Of a stretch of 34,622 bases of DNA, positions 26,134-34,096 are shown piece by piece. Every line of letters starts with the position of its first letter. Within the stretch, counting starts at the first letter, position 1. Position numbers and translations under genes: made by a program. Where the stretch lies: the NCBI GenBank assembly GCA_020248905.1, contig JADCGR010000027.1:1-34622 (forward strand), in the 5' to 3' direction. The notes under the pieces are model-generated. The model searched no databases. It was not told where the DNA came from and was given only the letters and a program-made list of their open reading frames with translations. This DNA is from Curvibacter sp. (lineage in GTDB: Bacteria; Pseudomonadota; Gammaproteobacteria; Burkholderiales; Burkholderiaceae_C).

Positions 26134-27438
26134 ATGGGATGGTTGTTTCACGCCAGCGACCCCATGGGAGGCGCTGCAGGCGAAGCGTTTGCGAACACAC
26201 TGAAATCTCCGGGCATGCTGCCCGAGCACGTCCTGGCCCGCTAAGCGATTCAGAACTCGGTGGACGCCGGCACTGGCGCGAAGGTGGAGGTCCGCTTCCG
26301 CGCGAGCGTCGTGAAGGGCGCCAAGAAGACGGCCTTCGTGCAGGCAGCCGACCTTGGCCGCATCGCCGAGCGCTCCAACGAGCTGATGCTCTCCGGCGCC
26401 AACTGCCTCTCCACCCTCAACAAGCCGCAGAAGGAGCTCTGCCTGCTATACGTTGAGGACTACAACGCGGTGGGCCTGTCTGGCGATCCACACGATAAGG
26501 ACTCAAACTTCTATCGCCTGCTGCTGTCCCTGGGCGACCGCTCCAAATCGCGCACCGCGCAGGGCAGCACCGGTGGCTCCTATGCGCTTGCGGGCGAAAT
26601 CGGCGATATCGACTTATTCTTGGCGGGGCCGCCCTGCCAAGGCCACTCAAACCTCAACAACAAGACTCGTCGGGAGGATCCCCGGAACCTACTGTACGTC
26701 ACGGCCGTGGCCCTGGGCGTCGGCCTGCAGGCAAAGTCCATCGTCATTGAGAACGTCCCGGATGTCGTCAATGACAAGAGCGACGTCGTAAATATTGCCA
26801 AAGCGCTACTTAAGGCGGCCGGCTATGCTTGGATTGACAGCGGCATCCTGGCTGCCGATCACTTGGGTGGAGCGCAGACTCGCAAGCGCTATTTCCTCGT
26901 AGCCTCACGCGTCGCCGAGCCCAAGGCGGAGCTGTCGATCCAGGAGGTGGCAAAGGGCTTGAAATACGCTGCCCGGCCACTGAGCTGGGCGATAGGGGAT
27001 CTACTGAGCGACCCATCGCAAGAACCCAAGACAAGCATCATGGACACGACGCCGACGCTCTCGGCCGACAACCTTGCCCGGATACACCACCTCTTTGATA
27101 ACGATCTCTACGATCTTCCGAACGAGGTACGCCCTGATTGCCACAAGGACGGTCACACCTACCCTTCAGTCTACGGTCGCTTGTGGTGGGACAAACCCTC
27201 CCAAACAATTACGACGGGGTTCTTGACGCCCGGACGAGGTCGCTATATCCATCCGCTTCGGCCGCGAGTGATTTCGCCTCACGAAGCGGCTCGTATCCAG
27301 TCATTCCCGGACAACTTCTCATTCGTGGTCGATCCAGCCAATCCGCCAAGCCGCACAGGACTACAGAAATGGATAGGAGATGCGGTGCCGCCCTTACTTG
27401 GCTACGCTGCAGCATTGCCGCTAATGGTTCGGATGTAG
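26134..27438 (+). pseudogene. Fusion relic: GHKL ATPase N-terminus joined to C5-cytosine methylase C-terminus
   Basis: One frame runs through this region. It begins MGWLFHASDPMGGAAGEAFA and reaches a TAA at 26242-26244. It continues AIQNSVDAG (the N-box of a GHKL/MutL-type ATPase, here without the usual preceding acidic residue because of the stop) and YVEDYNAVGLSG (the second ATP-binding motif). It breaks off at GGSYA where the glycine-rich lid should be. From about 26590 it is a C5-cytosine methylase: LFLAGPPCQGHSNLNN with the catalytic cysteine, IENVPDV, AQTRKRYFLVAS, PSQTITTGFLTPGRGRYIHP and IGDAVPPLLGYA. The methylase lacks motif I (the AdoMet loop) and its N-terminal third. A single deletion joining two neighbouring genes explains this. 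Both activities should be lost; a GTG at 26260 could start a 392-residue fused product. Confidence 0.82.
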
Positions 27439-27544
27439 TCTATAAACGCAGAGACCCCACAGTCTTTGCAACGAACTGGACCCATACGCGGAGTGTGTCT
27501 GGCGGTTATCGGTCTCAGATGTGACAGATCAATTAGGTCTGCCA

Positions 27545-27937
27545 TCAAGCGAGCGCCATTTCCTGTTCTGACTGCCGCAGCGGGTACGGACGGATGAGCA
27601 CCTCTGCAGGTAGCTTCAAGCCATCGGCCAGCTTACGTATCATTTCGAGCGTGAGCGGGCGGGTGCGGTTCAGGATGTCCGACACCCGGCCACGTGGCCC
27701 GATATACGGCTCCAGGTCCTTGCGCGTCAGGCTCCGCGCTTCCATGACGTGGCCAAGGAAGTCGATGGGGTCGGGGTCTGGCACCGGGTAATGCTCGCGC
27801 TCATATTGCTCTATCAGCAGGGTCAGCACATCCAGACGGTCGGCCGCCGTTGATTTGGCGGGTGCATCCCACAGGCGGTCAACCTCCGCCAGTGCCGCCC
27901 GGTAGTCTTTCTTGGTGCGAATCAGCTTGAGTTCCAT
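27545..27937 (-). CDS. higA: HigA-type antitoxin with XRE helix-turn-helix
   Basis: The 130-residue antitoxin neutralises HigB and represses the operon. A helical N-terminal half is followed by the DNA-binding segment DFLGHVMEARSLTRKDLEPY and then GRVSDILNRTRPLTLEMIRK, typical of the long HigA group. The ATG at 27937 is chosen because AAGGAG lies six bases upstream; the ATG five codons earlier has no site. It starts 11 bases after the higB stop, in toxin-first order as usual for higBA. A matching operator lies in front of higB. Confidence 0.92.
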   Translation of the reverse strand: MELKLIRTKKDYRAALAEVDRLWDAPAKSTAADRLDVLTLLIEQYEREHYPVPDPDPIDFLGHVMEARSLTRKDLEPYIGPRGRVSDILNRTRPLTLEMIRKLADGLKLPAEVLIRPYPLRQSEQEMALA

Positions 27938-27948
27938 ATCGGGCTCCT

Positions 27949-28242
27949 TCAAATGGTCTCAACATCGATCTTGTCGTACTGGCGATGCGTGCCAACGAAG
28001 CGGACGTACATCAAGCCCTTGTCGTAGCGGACCGCCACCACCAGTCGATAGTCATTGCCCTTGATGTTGAACACCACCCGGTTGTTCCGGGTGAAACTGG
28101 CATTCCCGTAGGCGGCCTTGATGTCTGCCGGGGTCTTCCAGCTTGCCCGGCCTGCCAGGGCGTACCAGGACCGCAGCGGGGTTTCGGCATCAGGATGAGC
28201 CTGCCAGAACGTCCGCAAGGTGGAAAGGGCGACGACGCGCAC
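27949..28242 (-). CDS. higB: HigB-type toxin (RelE superfamily mRNA interferase)
   Basis: The toxin cleaves mRNA on the ribosome. The sequence RVVALSTLRTFWQAHPDAET, then LRSWYALAGRASWKTPADIK and NRVVFNIKGNDYRLVVAVRY with RFVGTHRQYDKIDVETI at the end, is a complete member of the HigB toxin family. The start is placed at GTG 28242, giving 97 residues and the family's normal beginning. An ATG at 28257 lies upstream of the expected transcription start (see the promoter entry), so it is unlikely to be used. No frameshift or missing residue is seen, so the module looks active. Confidence 0.92.
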   Translation of the reverse strand: MRVVALSTLRTFWQAHPDAETPLRSWYALAGRASWKTPADIKAAYGNASFTRNNRVVFNIKGNDYRLVVAVRYDKGLMYVRFVGTHRQYDKIDVETI

Positions 28243-28247
28243 GGCGC

Positions 28248-28276
28248 AATGTAGCATGATACCGTTTTGGTATCAA
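28248..28276 (-). promoter_or_regulatory. higBA promoter with operator in the spacer
   Basis: On the minus strand, TTGATA (28276-28271) and TACATT (28253-28248) are separated by exactly 17 bases. The palindrome TGATACC-N5-GGTATCA (28257-28275) overlaps the -35 box and spacer, the expected place for HigA autorepression. Transcription would begin about six to seven bases after the -10 box, at or next to GTG 28242, so the mRNA is probably leaderless. Confidence 0.72.
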
Positions 28277-28338
28277 CCGCAAAGGCTTGAGCTTTGCGCC
28301 CATGCGCCTCCCGGGCGCTGCGGCCTGGGGTATGCGCC

Positions 28339-28728
28339 TCAACCCATGCGCGCCAGCAGCGTCTCCATGTCTTTCATCATGGCCGTGAGTTCGGCCTTCT
28401 TCTCTTCGCCAGGCGCGAGGCGTGACTGCAGTTCCTGCTCCATGAAGCAGACGGTCATGCGCAGATAGGTGCTGTCCAGCGCCTTGCGCACGGCCGCGAA
28501 CTGCTGGCCGATCTTGAGGCAATGTTCGCCGTCTTCGATCATGCGCTGGATGCCGCGCAGCTGCCCTTCGGCCCGGCGCAGGCGGTTGAGGATCTCGCTG
28601 CGCGCGCCTTCGTCGTGCAGCACGCTGGGGTCATGCGCGGGGACCGGTAAGGGCTTGCAGGGGAACGCCAGGTTTCGGGCTTGCGGGAGTTGCCGGCCTG
28701 AACTGGAGCGCGGTGCGGTCTCGCTCAT
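28339..28728 (-). CDS. CsoR/RcnR/CstR-family transcriptional repressor
   Basis: This all-helical repressor family senses copper, nickel, formaldehyde or sulfane sulfur. Residues from about 42 match the family: SEILNRLRRAEGQLRGIQRM, IEDGEHCLKIGQQFAAVRKA, then LRMTVCFMEQEL. Two cysteines 24 residues apart (in EHCLKI and MTVCFM) are the likely sensing residues. The CsoR histidine-cysteine pair is not obvious, so persulfide sensing (CstR-like) is possible. The first 40 or so residues are an extra low-complexity extension and the true start may be further in. It is the last gene of the RND operon and probably binds the operator found in that promoter. Confidence 0.88.
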   Translation of the reverse strand: MSETAPRSSSGRQLPQARNLAFPCKPLPVPAHDPSVLHDEGARSEILNRLRRAEGQLRGIQRMIEDGEHCLKIGQQFAAVRKALDSTYLRMTVCFMEQELQSRLAPGEEKKAELTAMMKDMETLLARMG

Positions 28729-28744
28729 GATGGTTGGCAGGCCC

Positions 28745-28966
28745 TCAGGCGCATTGGGCCTTGGATTCAGGCACGCCGAGCTTCTTGAGGATCATGCCCA
28801 GCGGGCAGAGGTTCGTGAAGCCGAACTGGAACAGGTTCAGTCCCACAAAGGCGGTGAAGGCAAGGAACCACTTGCTGACAAAGATGGGGCTGCCTTCGAC
28901 GCCGAGCGCCAGTGATGTCATGATGAAGAGGCCGGCAATGATGCGGATGTAGCGTTCAATGGTCAT
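28745..28966 (-). CDS. DUF2892 (YgaP-like) small membrane protein
   Basis: The 73-residue protein begins MTIERYIRIIAGLFIMTSLA and has two hydrophobic helices, the second ending in the family's cysteine-containing FGFTNLCPLGMILKKLGV. AGGAG lies seven bases before the ATG. In other proteins this domain is fused to rhodanese domains (as in YgaP) and is frequent in sulfide-response operons. That favours a sulfur-related role for this operon, but the function of the domain itself is not established. A longer upstream reading of the same frame (to 29548) is only a shadow of the RND gene. Confidence 0.88.
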   Translation of the reverse strand: MTIERYIRIIAGLFIMTSLALGVEGSPIFVSKWFLAFTAFVGLNLFQFGFTNLCPLGMILKKLGVPESKAQCA

Positions 28967-28983
28967 TTCGAAACTCCTGGTGG

Positions 28984-31900
28984 TCAATGGTTGGGGGTTG
29001 AGGAAAGGTTGGGCAGCGGCGAGCCGTCCTCGGCTTCGTGGCGCTTGCGGAAGAAGGCGTAATACAGCACCGGGATCACCACCAGCGTGAGCAGGGTGGA
29101 GACCAGGATGCCGAAGATCAGGGCGATGGCCAGGCCGTTGAAGATCGGGTCGTCCAGGATGAAAAAGGCGCCGATCATGGCGGCCAGGCCGGTGAGCGCA
29201 ATCGGCTGGGCACGAACGGCGGCCGACTGGACCACGGCGTCGCGGAACCTCATGCCCTGCGCCACCTGCAGCTCGATGAAGTCCACCAGCAGGATGGAGT
29301 TGCGCACGATGATGCCGGCCAGCGCGATCATGCCGATCATGCTGGTGGCCGTGAACTGCGCGCCCAGCAGGGCGTGGCCCGGCATGACGCCGATGATCGT
29401 CAGCGGGATGGGCGCCATGATGACCAGCGGCGTGCTGTAGGAGCGGAACTGGGCTACCACCAGCAGGTAGATGAGGATGAGGCCGACGCCGTAGGCCGCG
29501 CCCATGTCGCGGAAGGTCTCGTAGGTGATCTGCCACTCGCCGTCCCACTTCAGGGCGTACTGGCGGAAGGTGTCCTGCGGCTGGCTGATCCAGTACTCAC
29601 CCAGTTCACCCGTGCCTTCCAGCGCTGCAGCTGCGAGCCGCGGGCGGATGGCGAAGAGGCCATAGAGCGGCGAATCCAGCTGGCCCGCCATGTCGCCAAA
29701 GACATAGCTCACCGGAGCCAGGTCCTTGGTGTAGAGCGGCTTGTCGATGACGCCGCGCTCCACGCGCACCAGTTCCGACAGGGGCACGAGTTGGCCGTTG
29801 GCCGCGCGCATGGGCAGGGCCAGCAGCGCGTCCAGCCCGATCTGCTGCTCGCGCGGCAGCTGCAGGCGCACGGGTACCGGGTACTTGGACTGCGCGTCGT
29901 GCAGCCAGGCGGCGTCGGCGCCCGACAGCGCGGCTTGCACGGTCTGCGCCACTGAGGCCACGGGGATGCCCAGCGACTCGGCGCGCTGACGGCGCACGCG
30001 CAGCCAGGCACGCGACGCGTCCTCGCGCAGCGAGGTGTCCACGCCGACGATGTCCTCGGTCTGGCTGAAGGCCCGGGCAACGCGCCATGCCAGCTGCTGG
30101 CGACCGGCCTCGTCCGGGCCGTAGATTTCCGCCACCAGCGGGCTCATGACGGGCGGACCCGGCGGCACCTCCACCACCTTGACGCGCGCACCGTGCTCGC
30201 GTGCAATCTCTTCCAGCGCCGGGCGCAGGCGCTGGGCGATGGCATGGCTCTGCTCCTTGCGCTGCTTCTTGTGCACCAGATTGACCTGCAGGTCGCCCTG
30301 CTCGGCCTCGGCGCGCAGGTAGTACTGGCGCACCAGGCCGTTGAAGGTGATGGGGCTGGCCGTTCCCGCGTAGCCTTGCAGGTCCTGCACCTCGGGCTGC
30401 TGCGCCAGGTAGGCGCCCATCTCGTGCAGGGCGGCTGCGGTGTCCTCCAGGGGTGTGCCGGCGGGCATCTCGACCAGCACCTGGAACTCACTCTTGTTGT
30501 CAAAGGGCAGCATCTTGAGCACCACCCCCACGAGGCTGGAGGGCACCAGCGTCAGGCCGGCCGAGAGCAGCAGCGCACCGATGATGCCGCCCAGCAGCAG
30601 CCAGCGGCGGTGCGCGCTTTGCAGCAACGGCGTGAGCAGGCCCGTGAACACGGTCTTCAGCTTCGCGGCAACGCCGCCGTGGCCCGTCGCATGGGATTGC
30701 GGCTCGTGGCTCTTCATGAGCCGCAGCGCCAGCCAGGGCGTGACGGTGAAGGCGATGGCCAGCGAGATGGCCATGCCCAGGCTGGAGTTGATGGGGATGG
30801 GGCTCATGTACGGGCCCATGAGGCCGCTCACGAAGGCCATGGGCAGCAGCGCGGCGATGACCGTGAGCGTGGCCAGGATGGTGGGGCCGCCCACCTCGTC
30901 GACCGCGCGGGGAATGATCTCGCTCAGCGGCGCGTCGGGCGTGAGCTGCTGGTGACGGTGGATGTTTTCCACCACGACGATGGCATCGTCCACCAGGATG
31001 CCGATGGAGAAAATCAGCGCAAACAGCGAGACGCGGTTGAGCGTGAAACCCCAGGCCCAGGAGGCGAACAGCGTGGCCATGAGCGTGAGGATGACGGCCG
31101 CGCCGACGATGATGGCCTCGCGCCGTCCCAGGGCCAGGCCCACGAGCAGGATGACCGAGCCGGTGGCGAAGGCCAGCTTGGCGATGAGCTGGTTGGCCTT
31201 CTCGGCGGCCGTCTCGCCGTAGTTGCGCGTGACCGTGGCCTCGACGCCGGAGGGGATGACCGTGTTGCGCAGGGCCTGCACCCGTTCGTGGGCGGCACGC
31301 GCCCCGTCCACGGCGTTTTCGCCCGGCTTCTTGGTTACCGTGAGCGTCACGGCCGGATAGACCTGGCCCGCCGCAGCGGCGCTGTCGCCACCGGCGTGGG
31401 CCGTGGCCGCGCCCGGCGTGAACCAGACATAACGCTGCGGCTGCTTCGCGCCCGGCTCGACGCGGGCGACCTCGCGCAGGTACACCGGCGCACCCCGGCT
31501 GACGCCGACGACGATGTCGCCCACGTCCCTGGCCGAGCGCAGGAACTCGCCGGTCTCGACGCTGAGCATCTGCGGCGTGCCGCCGCCCGTAGCCTGGCTG
31601 TCGAGCACCGTGCCCGCCGGCATGCCGAAGTTGGCCGCGGCCAGCGTCTGCCGTAGCGACAGCACATCGATGCCACGCGCGCGCAGACGCGTCGGGTCCA
31701 GCCAGACATGCACGGCGCGGCCGGGGCCGCCCAGCGTGTCCACCCCGCGCGTGCCCTTCACGCGCTTGAGCTCGGTCTCGACCTCGTGCGCTACGCGCTC
31801 CAGTTCCTGGGCGGGCGCGCCGTCCTTGCTCCAGAGGGTGACGGCCAGCACCGGCACGTCGTCGATGCCCTTGGGCTTGACGATGGGGGGCAGCGTGCCC

Positions 31901-32301
31901 AGTTCGCGCGGCAGCCAGTCCTGATGGGCGTTGAGCACGTCGTACAGGCGCACCAGGGCCTCGGTGCGCGGAACGCCCACCTCGAACTGCACAGTTAGCA
32001 CGGCCAGGCCGGGGCGAGCCACGGAGTAGGTGTGCTCGATGCCGGCGATCTGGCTCAGCACCTGCTCGGCCGGGCGGGCCACCATGTTCTGCACATCGGC
32101 GCTGCTGGCCCCGGGGAAGGGGATCAGCACATTGGCCATGGTCACGTTGATCTGCGGCTCTTCCTCGCGCGGCGTGACGAGCACGGCAAAGAGGCCCAGC
32201 AGCAGTGCCACGAGCGCCAGCAGGGGCGTGAGCGCGTTGGCCTGGAAGGCTGCGGCGATGCGGCCCGAGATACCCATGGCTTGCGGTTCCTGCGGCTTCA
32301 T
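28984..32301 (-). CDS. Efflux RND transporter permease subunit
   Basis: The 1105-residue inner-membrane pump is of the AcrB/CzcA superfamily. It has the N-terminal helix followed by a large periplasmic loop (PREEEPQINVTMANVLIPFP, GASSADVQNMVARPAEQVLS), a six-helix bundle with the proton-relay aspartates in GILVDDAIVVVENIHRH, and a repeated second half ending in LVSTLLTLVVIPVLYYAFF. Length and both halves are complete. The acidic residues typical of heavy-metal pumps are not evident, so the substrate is open. It starts eight bases after the adaptor gene stop; the DUF2892 gene follows after 17 bases. No TolC-like outer-membrane partner is in the window. Confidence 0.95.
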   Translation of the reverse strand: MKPQEPQAMGISGRIAAAFQANALTPLLALVALLLGLFAVLVTPREEEPQINVTMANVLIPFPGASSADVQNMVARPAEQVLSQIAGIEHTYSVARPGLAVLTVQFEVGVPRTEALVRLYDVLNAHQDWLPRELGTLPPIVKPKGIDDVPVLAVTLWSKDGAPAQELERVAHEVETELKRVKGTRGVDTLGGPGRAVHVWLDPTRLRARGIDVLSLRQTLAAANFGMPAGTVLDSQATGGGTPQMLSVETGEFLRSARDVGDIVVGVSRGAPVYLREVARVEPGAKQPQRYVWFTPGAATAHAGGDSAAAAGQVYPAVTLTVTKKPGENAVDGARAAHERVQALRNTVIPSGVEATVTRNYGETAAEKANQLIAKLAFATGSVILLVGLALGRREAIIVGAAVILTLMATLFASWAWGFTLNRVSLFALIFSIGILVDDAIVVVENIHRHQQLTPDAPLSEIIPRAVDEVGGPTILATLTVIAALLPMAFVSGLMGPYMSPIPINSSLGMAISLAIAFTVTPWLALRLMKSHEPQSHATGHGGVAAKLKTVFTGLLTPLLQSAHRRWLLLGGIIGALLLSAGLTLVPSSLVGVVLKMLPFDNKSEFQVLVEMPAGTPLEDTAAALHEMGAYLAQQPEVQDLQGYAGTASPITFNGLVRQYYLRAEAEQGDLQVNLVHKKQRKEQSHAIAQRLRPALEEIAREHGARVKVVEVPPGPPVMSPLVAEIYGPDEAGRQQLAWRVARAFSQTEDIVGVDTSLREDASRAWLRVRRQRAESLGIPVASVAQTVQAALSGADAAWLHDAQSKYPVPVRLQLPREQQIGLDALLALPMRAANGQLVPLSELVRVERGVIDKPLYTKDLAPVSYVFGDMAGQLDSPLYGLFAIRPRLAAAALEGTGELGEYWISQPQDTFRQYALKWDGEWQITYETFRDMGAAYGVGLILIYLLVVAQFRSYSTPLVIMAPIPLTIIGVMPGHALLGAQFTATSMIGMIALAGIIVRNSILLVDFIELQVAQGMRFRDAVVQSAAVRAQPIALTGLAAMIGAFFILDDPIFNGLAIALIFGILVSTLLTLVVIPVLYYAFFRKRHEAEDGSPLPNLSSTPNH

Positions 32302-32309
32302 GGCGGTCC

Positions 32310-33380
32310 TCAGCGGCTGGCGGCGGCCACGGCCCCGGCCAGGCCGGCACGCACGGGGTCAAGCGCCACACGCTCGCCCGCGGCCAGGCCGGCCACGATC
32401 TCCACGCCCTCGGCGCCGTGGTCGCTGCCCAGGCGCACGGCACGCAGCACGAAGCCGCGCTCGTTGGCGACGTAGACGGCGGTGAGCTCACCACGCCGCA
32501 GCACAGCCTGTGCCGGCACCACGGTGCGCTGGGCCTGCCCGCCGATGAAGCGCACCCGGACCTGCTGGCCCGGCAGGAGCTGCTGCGCGTCCTGCGCGGC
32601 CAGGTCCAGGCGCCAGACCACGGTCTGGGACACCGGATCGGCCGCCGGCATGGTGCTGCGCCGCACGGGCTGCACCCAGCGCGCTGAAGCGCCTTCACCG
32701 AGCTGGACCTGCACCTCGCGCGCGCTGCGCGCGGCATCGGCCTGGGAAGCGGGCACCTGCACCACGGCGCGCAGCGGCTGCGGGGCGTACAGGGTGACCA
32801 CGGGCTTGCCCGGCACGGCCAGGTCGCCGGCCTCCACGTGGGTCTGCAGGACCCAGCCGTCGTAGGGAGCGGTCACCCGCGTATAGCCCTGGGTCAGCGC
32901 CGAGGCCCGGGCGCCGGCCGTGGCCTGGCTCTGGCCGGCCTGGGCCGCCTTGTACTGCGTTTCGGCCATGTCCAGCGCGGCCTGGCTCACGAAGCCCTGG
33001 GTGCGCAGCTCACGCGTGCGCTCGAAGTGCATCCTGGCGTTGCGCAGTTCCGCTTCGGCCTGGGCCAGCTGGGCGGCGCTGCGCTGCGAGCCGACCGCGG
33101 CTTCGCTGTCGTCGACGGTGGCCAGCAGCTGCCCCGCCTTGACCTGGTCACCCATCTTCACCAGCAGCTTGACCACCCGGCCCGAGGTCTGGGCGGCGAG
33201 GGTGCTCTGCTTGACCGGCTCGATGACGCCGTCGATGCCATAGCCCGTGCTGACGGCACGGGCGCCGATCTGCACGGTAGGCACGGCCACGCCGGCCTGC
33301 GCCTGGGCAGGGTTTGCGACGCAAGCAGCCAAACCGGAGAGCAGCGCGACGAACAGGATCGGGACGGGCTGGGACCTCAT
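32310..33380 (-). CDS. RND efflux periplasmic adaptor subunit (membrane fusion protein)
   Basis: The 356-residue adaptor links the RND pump to an outer-membrane channel. The N-terminal signal sequence carries a possible lipobox (SGLAAC), so it may be lipid-anchored like AcrA. The biotinyl-lipoyl-like half-motifs (VKLLVKMGDQVKAGQLLATV and the later VTAPYDGWVLQTHVEAGDLA) flank a coiled-coil hairpin rich in alanine and glutamine, then beta-barrel segments. The ATG at 33380 is preferred over a TTG four codons earlier because AGGAG lies just before it, although the spacing is short. It is the first gene of the operon. Confidence 0.93.
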   Translation of the reverse strand: MRSQPVPILFVALLSGLAACVANPAQAQAGVAVPTVQIGARAVSTGYGIDGVIEPVKQSTLAAQTSGRVVKLLVKMGDQVKAGQLLATVDDSEAAVGSQRSAAQLAQAEAELRNARMHFERTRELRTQGFVSQAALDMAETQYKAAQAGQSQATAGARASALTQGYTRVTAPYDGWVLQTHVEAGDLAVPGKPVVTLYAPQPLRAVVQVPASQADAARSAREVQVQLGEGASARWVQPVRRSTMPAADPVSQTVVWRLDLAAQDAQQLLPGQQVRVRFIGGQAQRTVVPAQAVLRRGELTAVYVANERGFVLRAVRLGSDHGAEGVEIVAGLAAGERVALDPVRAGLAGAVAAASR

Positions 33381-33403
33381 GGACTCCTGCAAATACAGGA
33401 GGG

Positions 33404-33432
33404 AGTATACATATATACCCTGTGGGGTACAA
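33404..33432 (-). promoter_or_regulatory. Promoter of the RND operon with a CsoR-type operator
   Basis: On the minus strand, TTGTAC (33432-33427) and TATACT (33409-33404) are 17 bases apart, a good housekeeping promoter. Between them lies TACCC-TGTG-GGGTA (33416-33429 on the plus strand), the T/A-flanked G-tract palindrome known as the operator type of CsoR/CstR repressors. A repressor of that family is encoded at the far end of the same operon, so negative autoregulation is likely. Confidence 0.78.
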
Positions 33433-33443
33433 GCGCGGGACGC

Positions 33444-33477
33444 AAAAAACCCCGCCGACCTTGCGGTGGGCGGGGTT
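33444..33477 (-). terminator. Minus-strand terminator hairpin without an obvious gene in front
   Basis: AACCCCGCC (33448-33456) pairs with GGCGGGGTT (33469-33477) across a 12-base loop, and on the minus strand it is followed by six T residues. It would stop transcription coming from the right, immediately upstream of the RND promoter. No convincing minus-strand gene lies between 33480 and 33700, so it may insulate the operon or be left over from a lost gene. Confidence 0.7.
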
Positions 33478-33667
33478 GGCCGGCTGAGCGCCGGGGGGAA
33501 CGGTTATGCGTACCAAAAACTGTTGTTATAGGCGTCGCTGTGAGTGAGTGAGACTAGGTTAGCAGGATGAAATTGTGGATATAGCCGCCTACCCAGCCTC
33601 GTTTCCCCAGGCACTCGTCATTTCCTAGCGATTTTGTGGATAGCGGTTGATTCAAATATCTGCAAAC

Positions 33668-33688
33668 CAGCTAAACTGCCTTTAGCTG
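33668..33688 (+). promoter_or_regulatory. Palindromic operator candidate before the HipB-like gene
   Basis: CAGCTAAA and TTTAGCTG form perfect 8-bp arms around a 5-base spacer, 18 bases before the start codon of the XRE gene. A TTGATT hexamer at 33647-33652 could be the -35 box. The position fits autorepression by the XRE protein. Confidence 0.55.
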
Positions 33689-33706
33689 AATTACAGATTT
33701 TCTCTG

Positions 33707-33967
33707 GTGCGCGACACCCTCTCCCTGCCATTGCTGACCTCACAACAGTTAGGCCTAGCCTTGAGAAGTCGGCGCAAGCACCTCGGCCTTACGCAAGAGG
33801 AACTGGGCCGTCGAGTAGGGCTGAGCCAGAACCGCGTCTCACACTTGGAACGCAACCCAGGCGAGATAAGTTTCAAGCAGCTGCTCGCTTGGTCCGCGAC
33901 ACTCAACCTCGAACTGACCGTTAGCGACCGAAAGAAGTACGAGCCTGCTCCTGGTGTGGAATGGTGA
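33707..33967 (+). CDS. HipB-like XRE helix-turn-helix protein (orphan antitoxin)
   Basis: The 86-residue protein begins at a GTG and contains a complete helix-turn-helix: LGLALRSRRKHLGLTQEELG, then RRVGLSQNRVSHLERNPGEI. The SHLERNPGEISFKQLLAWSA form is typical of HipB-type antitoxins. A HipA kinase gene would be expected directly downstream, but the following bases up to 34096 hold no such ORF, so it is an orphan. A good palindrome just upstream suggests autoregulation. The base composition is lower in G+C than the chromosome core. Confidence 0.8.
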   Translation: MRDTLSLPLLTSQQLGLALRSRRKHLGLTQEELGRRVGLSQNRVSHLERNPGEISFKQLLAWSATLNLELTVSDRKKYEPAPGVEW

Positions 33968-34096
33968 AACGTTCCTCGGAATCGGACCAATTTCAGTGGC
34001 ATCCTCAGCGGGGAAAGCGCACTGCAACCTCATTCAGTAGTTAGCTCAATGCGGAACCGCTAGGTTGCCGCCAAGGCCCAGCTGAAATTCTCAGCC

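Noticed and set aside
28745-29548. 267-codon reading of the DUF2892 frame
   Set aside because: Only the last 73 residues, after an ATG with a good ribosome-binding site, resemble the family; the rest overlaps the RND gene out of frame.
30500-32737. 745-codon minus-strand ORF in another frame of the RND and adaptor genes
   Set aside because: Arginine/alanine-rich out-of-frame reading that crosses two real gene boundaries.
33537-33555. GTGAGTGAGTGAGA tandem repeat
   Set aside because: Only about three 4-base units, too short to mean anything; no CRISPR-like array exists in the window.
33480-33620. Minus-strand C-terminus-like reading ending AYNNSFWYA before the terminator
   Set aside because: Upstream residues in the frame look random and there is no start region; not enough to call a gene.
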